The notes under the pieces: generated by a model | Told to the model about the DNA's origin: nothing | What the model saw: only the letters and a program-made list of their open reading frames with translations | Databases searched by the model: none | Shown: positions 51,130-59,327 of the stretch, in pieces | Layout: every line of letters begins with the position of its first letter | Numbering within the stretch: the first letter of the stretch is position 1 | Source: Microbacterium halophytorum | GTDB taxonomy: Bacteria; Actinomycetota; Actinomycetes; Actinomycetales; Microbacteriaceae | Length of the DNA: 64,000 bases | Direction: 5' to 3' | Assembly (NCBI RefSeq): GCF_002970975.1 | Contig: NZ_PNFA01000005.1 | Coordinates: 1-64,000 of the forward strand | Position numbers and translations under genes: made by a program

Positions 51130-51834
51130 ATGGTGGAGCAAACGGGCGGCGGGTCGCAGACCCTGAGCCGCGGCATCCGGATCCTCGAGATCCTCGCGGC
51201 GAGCGACCGTGCCCCGTCGATCGACGAACTCGCCTCCGCGCTCGGCGTGCACCGCTCGGTCGCGTACCGCCTGCTGCGCACCCTCGAACACCACGGGCTC
51301 ACGGCGCGAGACGGGGCTGGCCGCATCCGGCTCACGGCGGGGCTCGCCTCGCTCGCCTACGGCGCCTCGCGCGACCTGCAGCAGGCCGCATACCCCGAGC
51401 TCGTCGCGGCCGCCGACGAGCTCGGCATGACGTGCCTGATCGCCGTGCTGCTCGACGGCGACGAGGCCGTCACCCTGATGAGCGCGTCGCCGCGGGGGCA
51501 GGTCGGCGTGAGCTACCGGCCGGGCCACCGCCACCCGATCACCCGAGGCGCCCCTGGGCGCGCGATCCTCGCCGGCCTCCCCCGCGCCTCATGGCCGGCG
51601 GGCCTCGACCCCGAGCTGCTGGCCGAGCTCGACCGCAGCGCGGCGCGCGGCTACGCGACCAGCCGCGGCGAGGTCGTCTCGTCGCTGCACTCGGTCGCCG
51701 TGCCGCTCGCCCTGCCGGCGCAACCGCCCGCCTCGCTCGCGGCGATCCACATCGACCTGCCCCGCGGCGAGGCCGAGATCGCCGAGGCGCTCCGCGGAGG
51801 CGCCGACCGGATCGCGCGGGCATTCGGCGGCTGA
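51130..51834 (+). CDS. IclR family transcriptional regulator
   Basis: A 234-residue protein with N-terminal IclR winged helix (QTLSRGIRILEILAASDRAPS...ELASALGVHRSVAYRLLRTL, about residues 10-55) and effector domain (about 75-230; RGAPGRAILAG). The start at 51130 is preferred to a GTG at 51112. It lies between the aldehyde dehydrogenase and the divergent-end monooxygenase gene. The inverted repeat at 53875-53895 before the monooxygenase is a candidate target. Confidence 0.88.
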   Translation: MVEQTGGGSQTLSRGIRILEILAASDRAPSIDELASALGVHRSVAYRLLRTLEHHGLTARDGAGRIRLTAGLASLAYGASRDLQQAAYPELVAAADELGMTCLIAVLLDGDEAVTLMSASPRGQVGVSYRPGHRHPITRGAPGRAILAGLPRASWPAGLDPELLAELDRSAARGYATSRGEVVSSLHSVAVPLALPAQPPASLAAIHIDLPRGEAEIAEALRGGADRIARAFGG

Positions 51835-51961
51835 GACTGCCCGTCAACCCCGTCACCCACCCGCCCCTGTCATCCGTCGCCGTCGCAAACTCCGCGGCAG
51901 AATCGCACCGGATGGCGCGTCATCTGAGACCGCGAGCGTTCCGACGAGCCGCCGCGCGGAG

Positions 51962-53836
51962 TCAGCCCATCAGGCGGTCGAAGAACCCGGCCAACTCGTC
52001 GGTCGCCGTCAGCGGCAGCACCTGCGACACGTAGTGGTCGGGGCGCACCACGACGATCGCGCCCTCGCGCGAGACACCTCGGCCGTCGAAGATGTCCTCG
52101 CCCGGCAGCGCCGCGTACGCGCATTCGTAGTCGCGCACCTGGAACGGCCCGTGCCGAGGGAAGAACGCGTCGGGCACATCGGTCATGTCGAACGCCGTGT
52201 GCGGCTGCTGGTAGACGACCTTCACGTCGAACCAGGCGTCGATGTCGGCGCCCTCCGGCCGATGCCGCACGAGGGGCGAGGCCGCGTCGCCGACGAGCCA
52301 CTCCGCGAGGTCCTGCGTCGGCGACGCCGCCCCCGGCGCCGCGCGGTCGGCGAAGACGTAGATGCGCCAGCGGCCGTCGGCCGTGGCATGGTGCCCGAGG
52401 TGCACCGGGTTCGTGTCACCCACGCGCGTCACGCGGTGCGACTTGAAGCGCTTGCCGACGGGGAAGCCCGTCGCGAGCTCCTGGTGCTCGGAGCCTCCCG
52501 TGACCACCGACGGCCGGTACTGCGTCATGAACCCGGCCGGGAACTCGGCCGTGCGCACGTAGAAGGCCTCCAGCTCATCCGGGTCGTCGAACTCCTCCGG
52601 CTTCTTCGCCATCAGGCTCGACCACTCGCGGTCGAACTCGATCAGGTCGACGGCGATCTGCTGCCGCTCCCCCGAGTACGTGTCGAGCAGCTCGTCGCCG
52701 GCGCGGCCGTCGAGCACGTGCGCGAGCTTCCACCCCAGATTCCAGCCGTCCTGCATCGACACGTTCATGCCCTGGCCTGCCTTAGCCGAGTGGGTGTGGC
52801 ACGCGTCGCCCAAGATGAACACGCGCGGGCAGCGACTGCCGACCTCGTCGACGTCGTCGAACTTGTCGGTCACGCGGTGCCCGACCTCGTACACGCTGCG
52901 CCACGCGACGTGGCGCACGTCGAGGGTGTACGGCGCGAGGATCTCGTTCGCGCGGGCCTCGACCTGCTCCTGCGTCGTGTTCCGGATGCCGCCGTGGTCG
53001 TTCTCGTCGATCTCGCCCAGGTCCACGTACATCCGGAACAGGTGCCCGCCCTCGCGAGGGATGAGCAGGATGGAGCCGCCGTCGTGCGACTGGATCGCGC
53101 ACTTCGTGCGGATGTCGGGGAAGTCGGTGTCGGCGAGCACGTCCATCACGCCCCAGGCATGGAACGCCTGCGTGCCCGCGAGCTCGCGCCCCATGGAGCG
53201 CCGCACCCGGCTGCGCGCGCCGTCGGCGCCGACGAGGTACTTCGTGCGCACGACGCGCTCGGCGCCTTCGTCGGCGCCGGCGCTGCGGCGCAGCGTAACC
53301 TCTATCGGGAACTCGCCGCCGATGTTCCGCTGCGACACGAACTCCCACCCGTAGTCGGGCGTCATGCGCGAGGGCGAGTTGCGCATGACGTCGAGGAAGC
53401 TGTCGAGCACGCGCGCCTGGTTCACGATCAGGTGGGGGAACTCGCTGATGCCCTGCTCGTCGTCGACGGCGCGGCCGCCCCGGATGATGCGGTGCGGGTC
53501 GTCGCGGTCGGGCCGCCAGAACGCCATCTCCGTGATCCAGTACGCCTCCTGCCGGATCTGGTCGGCGAAGCCGAACGCCTGGAACGTCTCGACCGAGCGG
53601 GCCTGGATGCCGTCGGCCTGGCCGACCTCGAGTCGACCGGGCCGGATGTCGATGATGCGGGTGCGGATGCCGGGGAACTGCGAGAGCTGCGCGGCCGTGA
53701 TGACGCCGGCGGGCCCCGTGCCGACGATCAGCACATCCATCTCAACCGGGAGTTCGGCGGGTCGGTCGAGGCCGAAACCCGCGGCCGGCTTCACGCGCGG
53801 GTCGCCCGAGACGTAGCCGTGGTGGTGGAACTGCAT
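51962..53836 (-). CDS. FAD-dependent aromatic hydroxylase (3-hydroxybenzoate 4-monooxygenase/phenol hydroxylase type)
   Basis: A 624-residue class A flavoprotein monooxygenase. FAD-binding GxGxxG is VGTGPAGVITA (about residues 38-48), the second FAD motif is GDACHTHSAKAGQGMN (about 345-360), and a C-terminal thioredoxin-like domain is present (about 470-620), as in MobA and phenol 2-monooxygenase. The N-terminal MQFHHHGY sequence is typical of the 3-hydroxybenzoate 4-hydroxylase group. It would produce protocatechuate from 3-hydroxybenzoate with NADPH and oxygen, though another phenolic acid is possible. GAGGAG precedes the start. Confidence 0.85.
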   Translation of the reverse strand: MQFHHHGYVSGDPRVKPAAGFGLDRPAELPVEMDVLIVGTGPAGVITAAQLSQFPGIRTRIIDIRPGRLEVGQADGIQARSVETFQAFGFADQIRQEAYWITEMAFWRPDRDDPHRIIRGGRAVDDEQGISEFPHLIVNQARVLDSFLDVMRNSPSRMTPDYGWEFVSQRNIGGEFPIEVTLRRSAGADEGAERVVRTKYLVGADGARSRVRRSMGRELAGTQAFHAWGVMDVLADTDFPDIRTKCAIQSHDGGSILLIPREGGHLFRMYVDLGEIDENDHGGIRNTTQEQVEARANEILAPYTLDVRHVAWRSVYEVGHRVTDKFDDVDEVGSRCPRVFILGDACHTHSAKAGQGMNVSMQDGWNLGWKLAHVLDGRAGDELLDTYSGERQQIAVDLIEFDREWSSLMAKKPEEFDDPDELEAFYVRTAEFPAGFMTQYRPSVVTGGSEHQELATGFPVGKRFKSHRVTRVGDTNPVHLGHHATADGRWRIYVFADRAAPGAASPTQDLAEWLVGDAASPLVRHRPEGADIDAWFDVKVVYQQPHTAFDMTDVPDAFFPRHGPFQVRDYECAYAALPGEDIFDGRGVSREGAIVVVRPDHYVSQVLPLTATDELAGFFDRLMG

Positions 53837-53874
53837 GCGCAGCGCTCCTCACTTCATCGTGATTCGGATCAGGC

Positions 53875-53895
53875 TGTGTTCTTTATTCGAACACA
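53875..53895. promoter_or_regulatory. Perfect 7-7-7 inverted repeat upstream of the monooxygenase gene
   Basis: TGTGTTC-TTTATTC-GAACACA lies 39-59 bases upstream of the monooxygenase start codon in an AT-rich stretch. It is likely the operator of a local regulator, with the IclR protein at 51130-51834 the nearest candidate. Confidence 0.65.
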
Positions 53896-53998
53896 ACGTT
53901 CATCTATAGATCACCCAGATGCTACGACGCCCTAGCGCGAAGCGCAACCACCCTCCCTCCTCCCCCTCCCCGCCCTCTCTCCTCCGCCCCGACAGCGG

Positions 53999-54057
53999 AG
54001 AAAATGCCGCCAACTGCTCTAGAACCCGGCTCGTCAGAGCAGTTGGCGGCATTTTCT
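53999..54057. terminator. 22-bp perfect palindrome downstream of the DUF559 gene
   Basis: Arms 53999-54020 and 54036-54057 pair perfectly over 22 bases with a 15-base loop. The right arm starts AGAGCAGTTGGCGGCATTTT. Because the arms begin with AGAAAA and end with TTTTCT, it can work as a U-tract terminator in both directions; it lies eight bases after the stop of the minus-strand DUF559 gene. Its core resembles the palindrome at 55107-55155 on the other side of that gene, so it may be more than a terminator. Confidence 0.85.
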
Positions 54058-54064
54058 GGCCGGG

Positions 54065-55036
54065 TCAGCGGCGCCAGCCGCGGGTCGAGAGCTGCGATTC
54101 GACACGGGTCACCAGCCTTGCCGGCTCGGCGTGGAGCGCGGAGGTGACCTGGACGACGGCCCAACCTGCCGCTCGCAGTCGCTCCACGCGCTCCACGCGC
54201 TCCACATCGTGCGCGTACTGGTCGCGGTGATGCTTGCCCTGGTACTCGATCGCGACCTTCCACCTGCGATAGACGAGATCGACGCAGCCCAGGTGGAAGC
54301 CGTTGCGGTCGAAGACGTCGACGTTGAGCTCGGGCTCGGGCAGCCCCGCCTCGACGAGGTGGACCCGGCAGGCGGACTCGCGCGGCGACCATGCATCGCA
54401 CCGGATGAGCTCCAGAGCAGTTCGCAGGCGGGCGGCGCCCCTGCGCTTGCCCGCGCCCAGCGCTGCGCGCAACTGCTCCGGGGTCGTCAGCGGCGGCGTT
54501 CCCGCGCTGCGCCGCCCGTAGCCTTCGCGCCAGACGCGGCACAGGAAGTCCCCGAGGGCGACGAGGTCCGGCACGCTCCACGTGCCGAGCATCGCCCATG
54601 TCGAGGCGGGAGACGACATCCGGATGCCCCGCCGCGTCACGACCGGCGCGAGGTGCGGGCCCAGCCGCCGACCGCGCACGCCCGCACACCGCGGCAGAGG
54701 CGCGTCGCCGTGCACGCCGACGTCGAGGTCGCGCAGCTCCCGCCCGATCGCCACCGGCAGCGGCCCGCCCAGCAGGTGCACGGCGGTCTCGTACGCGAAG
54801 AACTCGGTCTCGCGCATGCGCACGGAATACGCCTCCGCGAGCCGGACGGTCTCACCGCGAACCCGGTCGAAGTCGCCCGCGTCGTCTCGCGCCTCCTGCG
54901 CGTACGTGCGAACTCCGCGGAACGGCCGCTCGAGGTCGCTCCCCCGCAGCCGCCCGGCCCCGACCCCCATCTCGCGCGCGGCCCCGACGGTGAAGGAGCC
55001 CCCGAGCTCGGCGGGCAGCCCGTCGCGTCTCGCCAT
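54065..55036 (-). CDS. DUF559 (Vsr-like nuclease fold) protein with AbiEi-like N-terminus
   Basis: A 323-residue protein. The N-terminal part (about 1-90) looks like the winged-helix domain of AbiEi-type antitoxins found in many actinobacterial proteins. The C-terminal part (about 235-320) is DUF559, a PD-(D/E)xK-like fold related to the very-short-patch-repair endonuclease: VDLVYRRWKVAIEYQGKHH supplies the Asp and Glu-x-Gln/Lys positions, followed by RLRAAGWAVVQVTS. A tandem VERVERVERL comes from a 9-base duplication. Function is unknown; a nuclease acting on DNA is plausible. It stands alone between two related palindromes. The start at 55036 has a weak GGGTGAG ribosome-binding site. Confidence 0.75.
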   Translation of the reverse strand: MARRDGLPAELGGSFTVGAAREMGVGAGRLRGSDLERPFRGVRTYAQEARDDAGDFDRVRGETVRLAEAYSVRMRETEFFAYETAVHLLGGPLPVAIGRELRDLDVGVHGDAPLPRCAGVRGRRLGPHLAPVVTRRGIRMSSPASTWAMLGTWSVPDLVALGDFLCRVWREGYGRRSAGTPPLTTPEQLRAALGAGKRRGAARLRTALELIRCDAWSPRESACRVHLVEAGLPEPELNVDVFDRNGFHLGCVDLVYRRWKVAIEYQGKHHRDQYAHDVERVERVERLRAAGWAVVQVTSALHAEPARLVTRVESQLSTRGWRR

Positions 55037-55106
55037 CTGCTCACCCTGCCACCCGGCTTGATTCCCTGTGGAAGTTGTCCACACCCGACGCCGTCCCCGC
55101 GCAAAC

Positions 55107-55155
55107 ATGCCGCGAAGTGCTCGAAATGGCGACGGTGAGGAGCAGTTCGCGTCAT
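55107..55155. repeat. Imperfect palindrome upstream of the DUF559 gene, related to 53999-54057
   Basis: ATGCCGCGAAGTGCTC (55107-55122) pairs with GAGCAGTTCGCGTCAT (55140-55155) with two mismatches. The right arm plus CTTCT matches the right arm of 53999-54057 at about 18 of 21 positions. The two elements enclose the DUF559 gene. Confidence 0.7.
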
Positions 55156-55306
55156 CTTCTCGCCAGGGGCGGGGTGACGGGGAGCTAGGCTGGCGATGTC
55201 CGGGCGTCATCGACGACGTCCGGTGCTCGAAAAAGGGGCACGAAGCGCCGTCGCGCGAGACACATACGGATACTCCACTTCCGTTGCGTCCCCGAAAGGC
55301 ACCGCT

Positions 55307-56953
55307 ATGCCCACCGTCGCCCAGCACGTCGCCCATGCCCTCGCCCACCACGTCGACCACGTGTTCGGGGTGATGGGCAACGGCAACGCCTACCTGCTCG
55401 ATGCCCTCCTGACCGAGACCGACGCGACCTATACGGCCGTTCGGCACGAGGCGGGCGCCGTCGTCGCCGCCGACGCGCACTTCCGCGTCTCGCGCCGCAT
55501 CGCCTGCGCCACCACCACCTACGGCGCCGGCTTCACGAACGCCCTCACGGCGCTCGCGGAGGCGGCCATGGCGCGCGTTCCGCTCGTGCTCGTGGTCGGC
55601 GACGAGCCGACATCCGGCGCCCGGCCGTGGGACGTCGACCAGATCGCGCTCGCGAGCGGTGTCGGCGTGCGCACCTATACGGTCGGGCGGCTCGACGCCG
55701 TCGCGACGACGACGCTCGCGATCGAGCACGCGCTGGCAAAGCGCCTGCCCGTCGTGCTCGCCCTCCCCTACGACGTGCCGACGCGCGACGCCGGCGAGCT
55801 GCCGTCGCCGCTTCCGGATGTCGCGGTGCCGCAGGCGTCGCTCCCGGACGAGGCGACCCGCACGGCGATCGCGCGCGCCGCCGCCGCCCTGCGCGGCGCC
55901 GAGCGCCCCGTGCTCATCGGCGGCCGCGGCGCGTGGCTCGCCGATGCGTCCGAGGCGCTCGGAGCGCTCGCGGAGCGCACGGGCGCCGTGACGGCATCGA
56001 CGACCCTCGGCCGAGGCGTCTTCCCCGACGCCGCCCACGACCTCGGCGTCACGGGCGGCTTCGGCGCACCGGGCGCGATGGAGCTCATCCGGACGGCCGA
56101 TATCGCGATCGTCGTCGGCGCCTCGCTGAACCAGTTCACGATGCGCTTCGGGGGCCTGTTCGCACCCGAGACCCACGTGGTCCAGGTCGACACGGCGCCG
56201 TCGGCGACCCACCCGCGCGTGAACGCATACCTGCGCGGCGACGCCCGCGCCGTGACCGAGCTGCTCGTCGAGGCCCTCGGCGACGCCCACGGCCCCGGAT
56301 GGCGCGACACGATCGACGCCGCCGAGCTGCGCGCGCAGGTGGTCGGCGCGGAGTTCGCCGACGACGGCCGGCTCGACCCGCGCGCGGCCGCCGCCCGCCT
56401 CGGCGAACTGCTGCCGGAGACCCGGGTCGTCGTGAGCGACGGCGGGCACTTCATCGGCTGGGCGAACATGTTCTGGCCCGTCGCCTCGCCCGGCCGCATG
56501 GCGATGGTGGGCACGGCCTACCAGTCGATCGGCCTCGGCTTCCCGAGCGTGGCGGGCGCGGCGGCCGCCGACCCCGAGGCGACGATCGTGCTGACGACGG
56601 GCGACGGCGGCGGCCTGATGGCTCTCGCCGACCTCGAGACCGCGGTGCGCACGGCGCGCGGCCGCGGAATCTGCGTCGTCTGGAACGACGCGGCCTACGG
56701 CGCCGAGGTCAACCTCTACGGCGTCTTCGGCCTCAACCAGGAGCCCATGCGCATCCCGGGCGTCGACTTCGCCGCGCTCGGTGCGGCAGCCGGCGCCGAG
56801 GCCGTCACCGTCACGAGCCTCGCCGACCTCGACCGCGTCGCCGAATGGGCCGCGACCCCGGTCGACGAACGCAAGTTCCTGATGCTCGACCTGCGCATCT
56901 CGGGAGCCGTGGTCGCGCCGTACCAGGAGGAGATCATCCGGGTGAACTCGTAG
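55307..56953 (+). CDS. Thiamine-diphosphate-dependent enzyme (benzoylformate decarboxylase/acetolactate synthase-like)
   Basis: A 548-residue ThDP enzyme with the three standard domains. The cofactor-activating Glu is in VRHEAGAVVAADA (about residue 47). The ThDP/Mg motif is GDGGGLMALADLETAV...VVWND (about 425-450). Substrate-determining residues could not be assigned, so it may decarboxylate an aromatic 2-oxo acid such as benzoylformate or be an acetolactate-synthase relative. The start at 55307 with GAAAGG upstream fits the family. The nearby GlcD-like oxidase and aromatic genes favour 2-oxo acid breakdown. Confidence 0.78.
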   Translation: MPTVAQHVAHALAHHVDHVFGVMGNGNAYLLDALLTETDATYTAVRHEAGAVVAADAHFRVSRRIACATTTYGAGFTNALTALAEAAMARVPLVLVVGDEPTSGARPWDVDQIALASGVGVRTYTVGRLDAVATTTLAIEHALAKRLPVVLALPYDVPTRDAGELPSPLPDVAVPQASLPDEATRTAIARAAAALRGAERPVLIGGRGAWLADASEALGALAERTGAVTASTTLGRGVFPDAAHDLGVTGGFGAPGAMELIRTADIAIVVGASLNQFTMRFGGLFAPETHVVQVDTAPSATHPRVNAYLRGDARAVTELLVEALGDAHGPGWRDTIDAAELRAQVVGAEFADDGRLDPRAAAARLGELLPETRVVVSDGGHFIGWANMFWPVASPGRMAMVGTAYQSIGLGFPSVAGAAAADPEATIVLTTGDGGGLMALADLETAVRTARGRGICVVWNDAAYGAEVNLYGVFGLNQEPMRIPGVDFAALGAAAGAEAVTVTSLADLDRVAEWAATPVDERKFLMLDLRISGAVVAPYQEEIIRVNS

Positions 56954-57031
56954 GCGCGGAAACATCGCCGATGGCGAGTGCCCCGGCAGTGAGGATCACC
57001 CGTCGGGCGATCTGCTCCGAGGCCACCGCTC

Positions 57032-57925
57032 CTACCGCACCAGCGGACGATACCCCGCCGCCGTCTCGATGAGCAGCTCCACCTCGTCCGGGGACGGCCA
57101 CGTCTCCAGCTCGTCGGGGTCGTGCCCGGCCTCGTACCATTCCTCCACTTCTTCGGCCGACCAGTCGCCGCCCTCGTCGATGTGCACGCTCTCCAGGCGC
57201 CCGTTCGCGACGAAGAGGCGCACGTCGAAGGTGCGGTCGCCGAGCGCGCGGAATCGGCCGATCACGGGGAACGCACCGTTGCCGGGCACCGCCCGCGGGA
57301 GGTCCTGGTCGACATCGAACTGCGCGAAAGCGACGTCGAACTCGCCCCCGTCGGAGCTGACCAGGCGGGCACTCAGCAGCTGCTCGCGCAGCTGAGGAGC
57401 GCCGTGCTCGTCGGTCGCCGACAGCAGCAGCGACGCCAGGGCGCGGATGCCCTCCGGGACCTCGACGATCGACTCGGCCGGCTCCTCTGAGTCCTCCTCG
57501 TCACGGCTCGCACGATCGGCCGCGCGGGCGGCCCACCACGCGGCGAACGACAGAGCGGCCTCGCCCGCCGCCAGCCAGAGGCGGGGGCGCCGGACGCCCG
57601 CCCTCACGAGCCCGTCGTTGAGACGCGCGTCGAGCGCCTCGCCGGCTTCGGCCAGCCCGAGTGCCGCCCCGGCCGCGCCCGTCGTGATCGCGGCCCGGCC
57701 GACGAACCCGAGCTCGTCGCCCTCCGTATCACGGCTGGGGCGCAGGCTCGCCCACATCGTCCACGCGGTCAGCCCGGCCACGGCCCCTCGGTAGGCCAGC
57801 CGGCGCCCCGTCGACAGCCGCCTCGGCTCGATCAGGGCCAAGGCCGCCATCAGCGCGGTCGAGACGACCCCGTGCGCCACGCTGTTCGGATCGTTCAGGC
57901 GGCGCAGTATCCGACGAAGTGCCAT
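57032..57925 (-). CDS. Uncharacterised membrane-associated protein
   Basis: A 297-residue protein of no recognised family. The N-terminal half (about 15-150) has four to five moderately hydrophobic Ala-rich segments. A charged spacer (SRDEEDSEEPAE) follows, and then an acidic soluble C-terminal domain (about 165-297) with the compact motif GDWSAEEVEEWYEAGHDPDE. Start and codon use look normal for the genome. It is convergent with the ThDP enzyme gene and upstream of the FAD-oxidase gene on the same strand (37-base gap), but no functional link is evident. Confidence 0.6.
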   Translation of the reverse strand: MALRRILRRLNDPNSVAHGVVSTALMAALALIEPRRLSTGRRLAYRGAVAGLTAWTMWASLRPSRDTEGDELGFVGRAAITTGAAGAALGLAEAGEALDARLNDGLVRAGVRRPRLWLAAGEAALSFAAWWAARAADRASRDEEDSEEPAESIVEVPEGIRALASLLLSATDEHGAPQLREQLLSARLVSSDGGEFDVAFAQFDVDQDLPRAVPGNGAFPVIGRFRALGDRTFDVRLFVANGRLESVHIDEGGDWSAEEVEEWYEAGHDPDELETWPSPDEVELLIETAAGYRPLVR

Positions 57926-57962
57926 GTGCCAACGCTATCGGTACCGGCTCACCCGAGGGTCG

Positions 57963-59327
57963 TCACACCGCGAACACCTTGCCCGGGTTGAGCAGCCCCC
58001 GCGGGTCGAAGAGCTCCTTGACGCCGCGTTGCAGCTCGAATTGCGCATCGCCCAGCTCGTCCGCCAGCCAGCGGCGCTTCAGCAGCCCGATGCCGTGCTC
58101 GCCGCTGAGCGTGCCGCCGAGGTCGAGCGCCGTCTGGAACACCTCACCCGCCGCTTCCCAGATGCGGTCGGGCACCGCGCCGCCGTCGTCGTACGAGAAC
58201 ACCGGATGCAGGTTGCCGTCACCCGCGTGGCACCCCGTCGGGATCGACACCTCATAGCGGCGTTCGATGCTCCGGATGGCGGCGAAGGCGTCGACCATCC
58301 GGTCACGCGGCACCGCGATGTCTTCGACGAGGAGCCCGCCGCTGGCTGCCTCGACCGCGGGGAACACGTTGCGCCGGAGGCTCCACAGCCGCTCGCTCTC
58401 TGCGGGGTCGGTCGTCGAGCGCACGTCGCCGCCCGCCTCCCGGAGCGCCTGCGCGACCCCGGCGCCCGTCCGCTCGGCGTCGGGGCCGTCGCACTGGGCC
58501 AGCACGTACGCATCGGCCGTCTCGTTCAGCCGCTCACCCGTGTACGCCGCGACGCAGTCGAGCGACGGACGGTCGAGCAGCTCGAGGATCGCCGGGACGA
58601 GGCCGCGGCGCGAGATCTCGGCGGCGGCCCCCGCAGCATCGTCGAGCCGGTCGAAGAACGCCCCGATCGTCACGGGCTCGCCCGTGACGATCGGCACGAG
58701 CTTGAGCGTCGCCTCGACGACGATGCCGAGGGTGCCCTCCGAACCGATCATCAGGGCGCACAGGTCGTAGCCGGTCACACCCTTCACGGTGCGGTGGCCG
58801 ACGTCGATCACGCGCCCGTCGATCAGCACGACCTTGAGGGCGAGCACCGCCTCGCGCGTGACCCCGTACTTCGCGCACAGCAGGCCGCCGGCGTTCATCG
58901 CGATGTTCCCGCCGACCGTCGAGATGTCGCGGCTGGCCGGGTCCGGTGCCCACCACAGGCCGTACTGCGCCAGCTCGGCATTGAGCGCCGCGTTCAGGAT
59001 GCCCGGCTGCACGACCGCGAGCCGGTTCTCGCGCGAGACCTCGAGGATCCGGTCCATCCGCATCAGCGAGACGACGAGCTCGCCGGGCCCCGCGATCGCG
59101 CCACCGGCGAGGCCCGTGCCCGCGCCGCGGGTGACGACCGGAACGCCCTCGGCGGAGGCGATGCGGCAGACCTCCTGCACCTCCTCGACCGTCTCGGGCT
59201 CCACCGCGGCGATCGGACGGCCGGCCGCGCGATGACCGGAGCGGTCGGCCGTGTACGGGGCGAGCCCGACCGGGTCGCTGACGACCCTGCCGGGCACCGC
59301 CCGTTCGAGGCGAGCGACGAGGCTCAC
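57963..59327 (-). CDS. GlcD-like FAD-binding oxidase/dehydrogenase
   Basis: A 454-residue FAD-linked oxidase of the GlcD/D-lactate dehydrogenase/D-2-hydroxyglutarate dehydrogenase group. The PP-loop FAD motif is VVTRGAGTGLAGGAI (about residues 64-78), the second FAD segment is STVGGNIAMNAGG (about 136), and the C-terminal domain carries GCHAGDGNLHPVF and SGEHGIGLLKR. It oxidises a D-2-hydroxyacid (glycolate, lactate, mandelate or similar). The GTG start at 59327 overlaps the stop of the MFS gene by four bases, so substrate import and oxidation are coupled. Confidence 0.85.
   Translation of the reverse strand: MSLVARLERAVPGRVVSDPVGLAPYTADRSGHRAAGRPIAAVEPETVEEVQEVCRIASAEGVPVVTRGAGTGLAGGAIAGPGELVVSLMRMDRILEVSRENRLAVVQPGILNAALNAELAQYGLWWAPDPASRDISTVGGNIAMNAGGLLCAKYGVTREAVLALKVVLIDGRVIDVGHRTVKGVTGYDLCALMIGSEGTLGIVVEATLKLVPIVTGEPVTIGAFFDRLDDAAGAAAEISRRGLVPAILELLDRPSLDCVAAYTGERLNETADAYVLAQCDGPDAERTGAGVAQALREAGGDVRSTTDPAESERLWSLRRNVFPAVEAASGGLLVEDIAVPRDRMVDAFAAIRSIERRYEVSIPTGCHAGDGNLHPVFSYDDGGAVPDRIWEAAGEVFQTALDLGGTLSGEHGIGLLKRRWLADELGDAQFELQRGVKELFDPRGLLNPGKVFAV

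Noticed and set aside
56954..57031. Terminator between the ThDP enzyme and the convergent gene
   Set aside because: Only a short TCGCC-GAT-GGCGA stem is visible, too weak to call.
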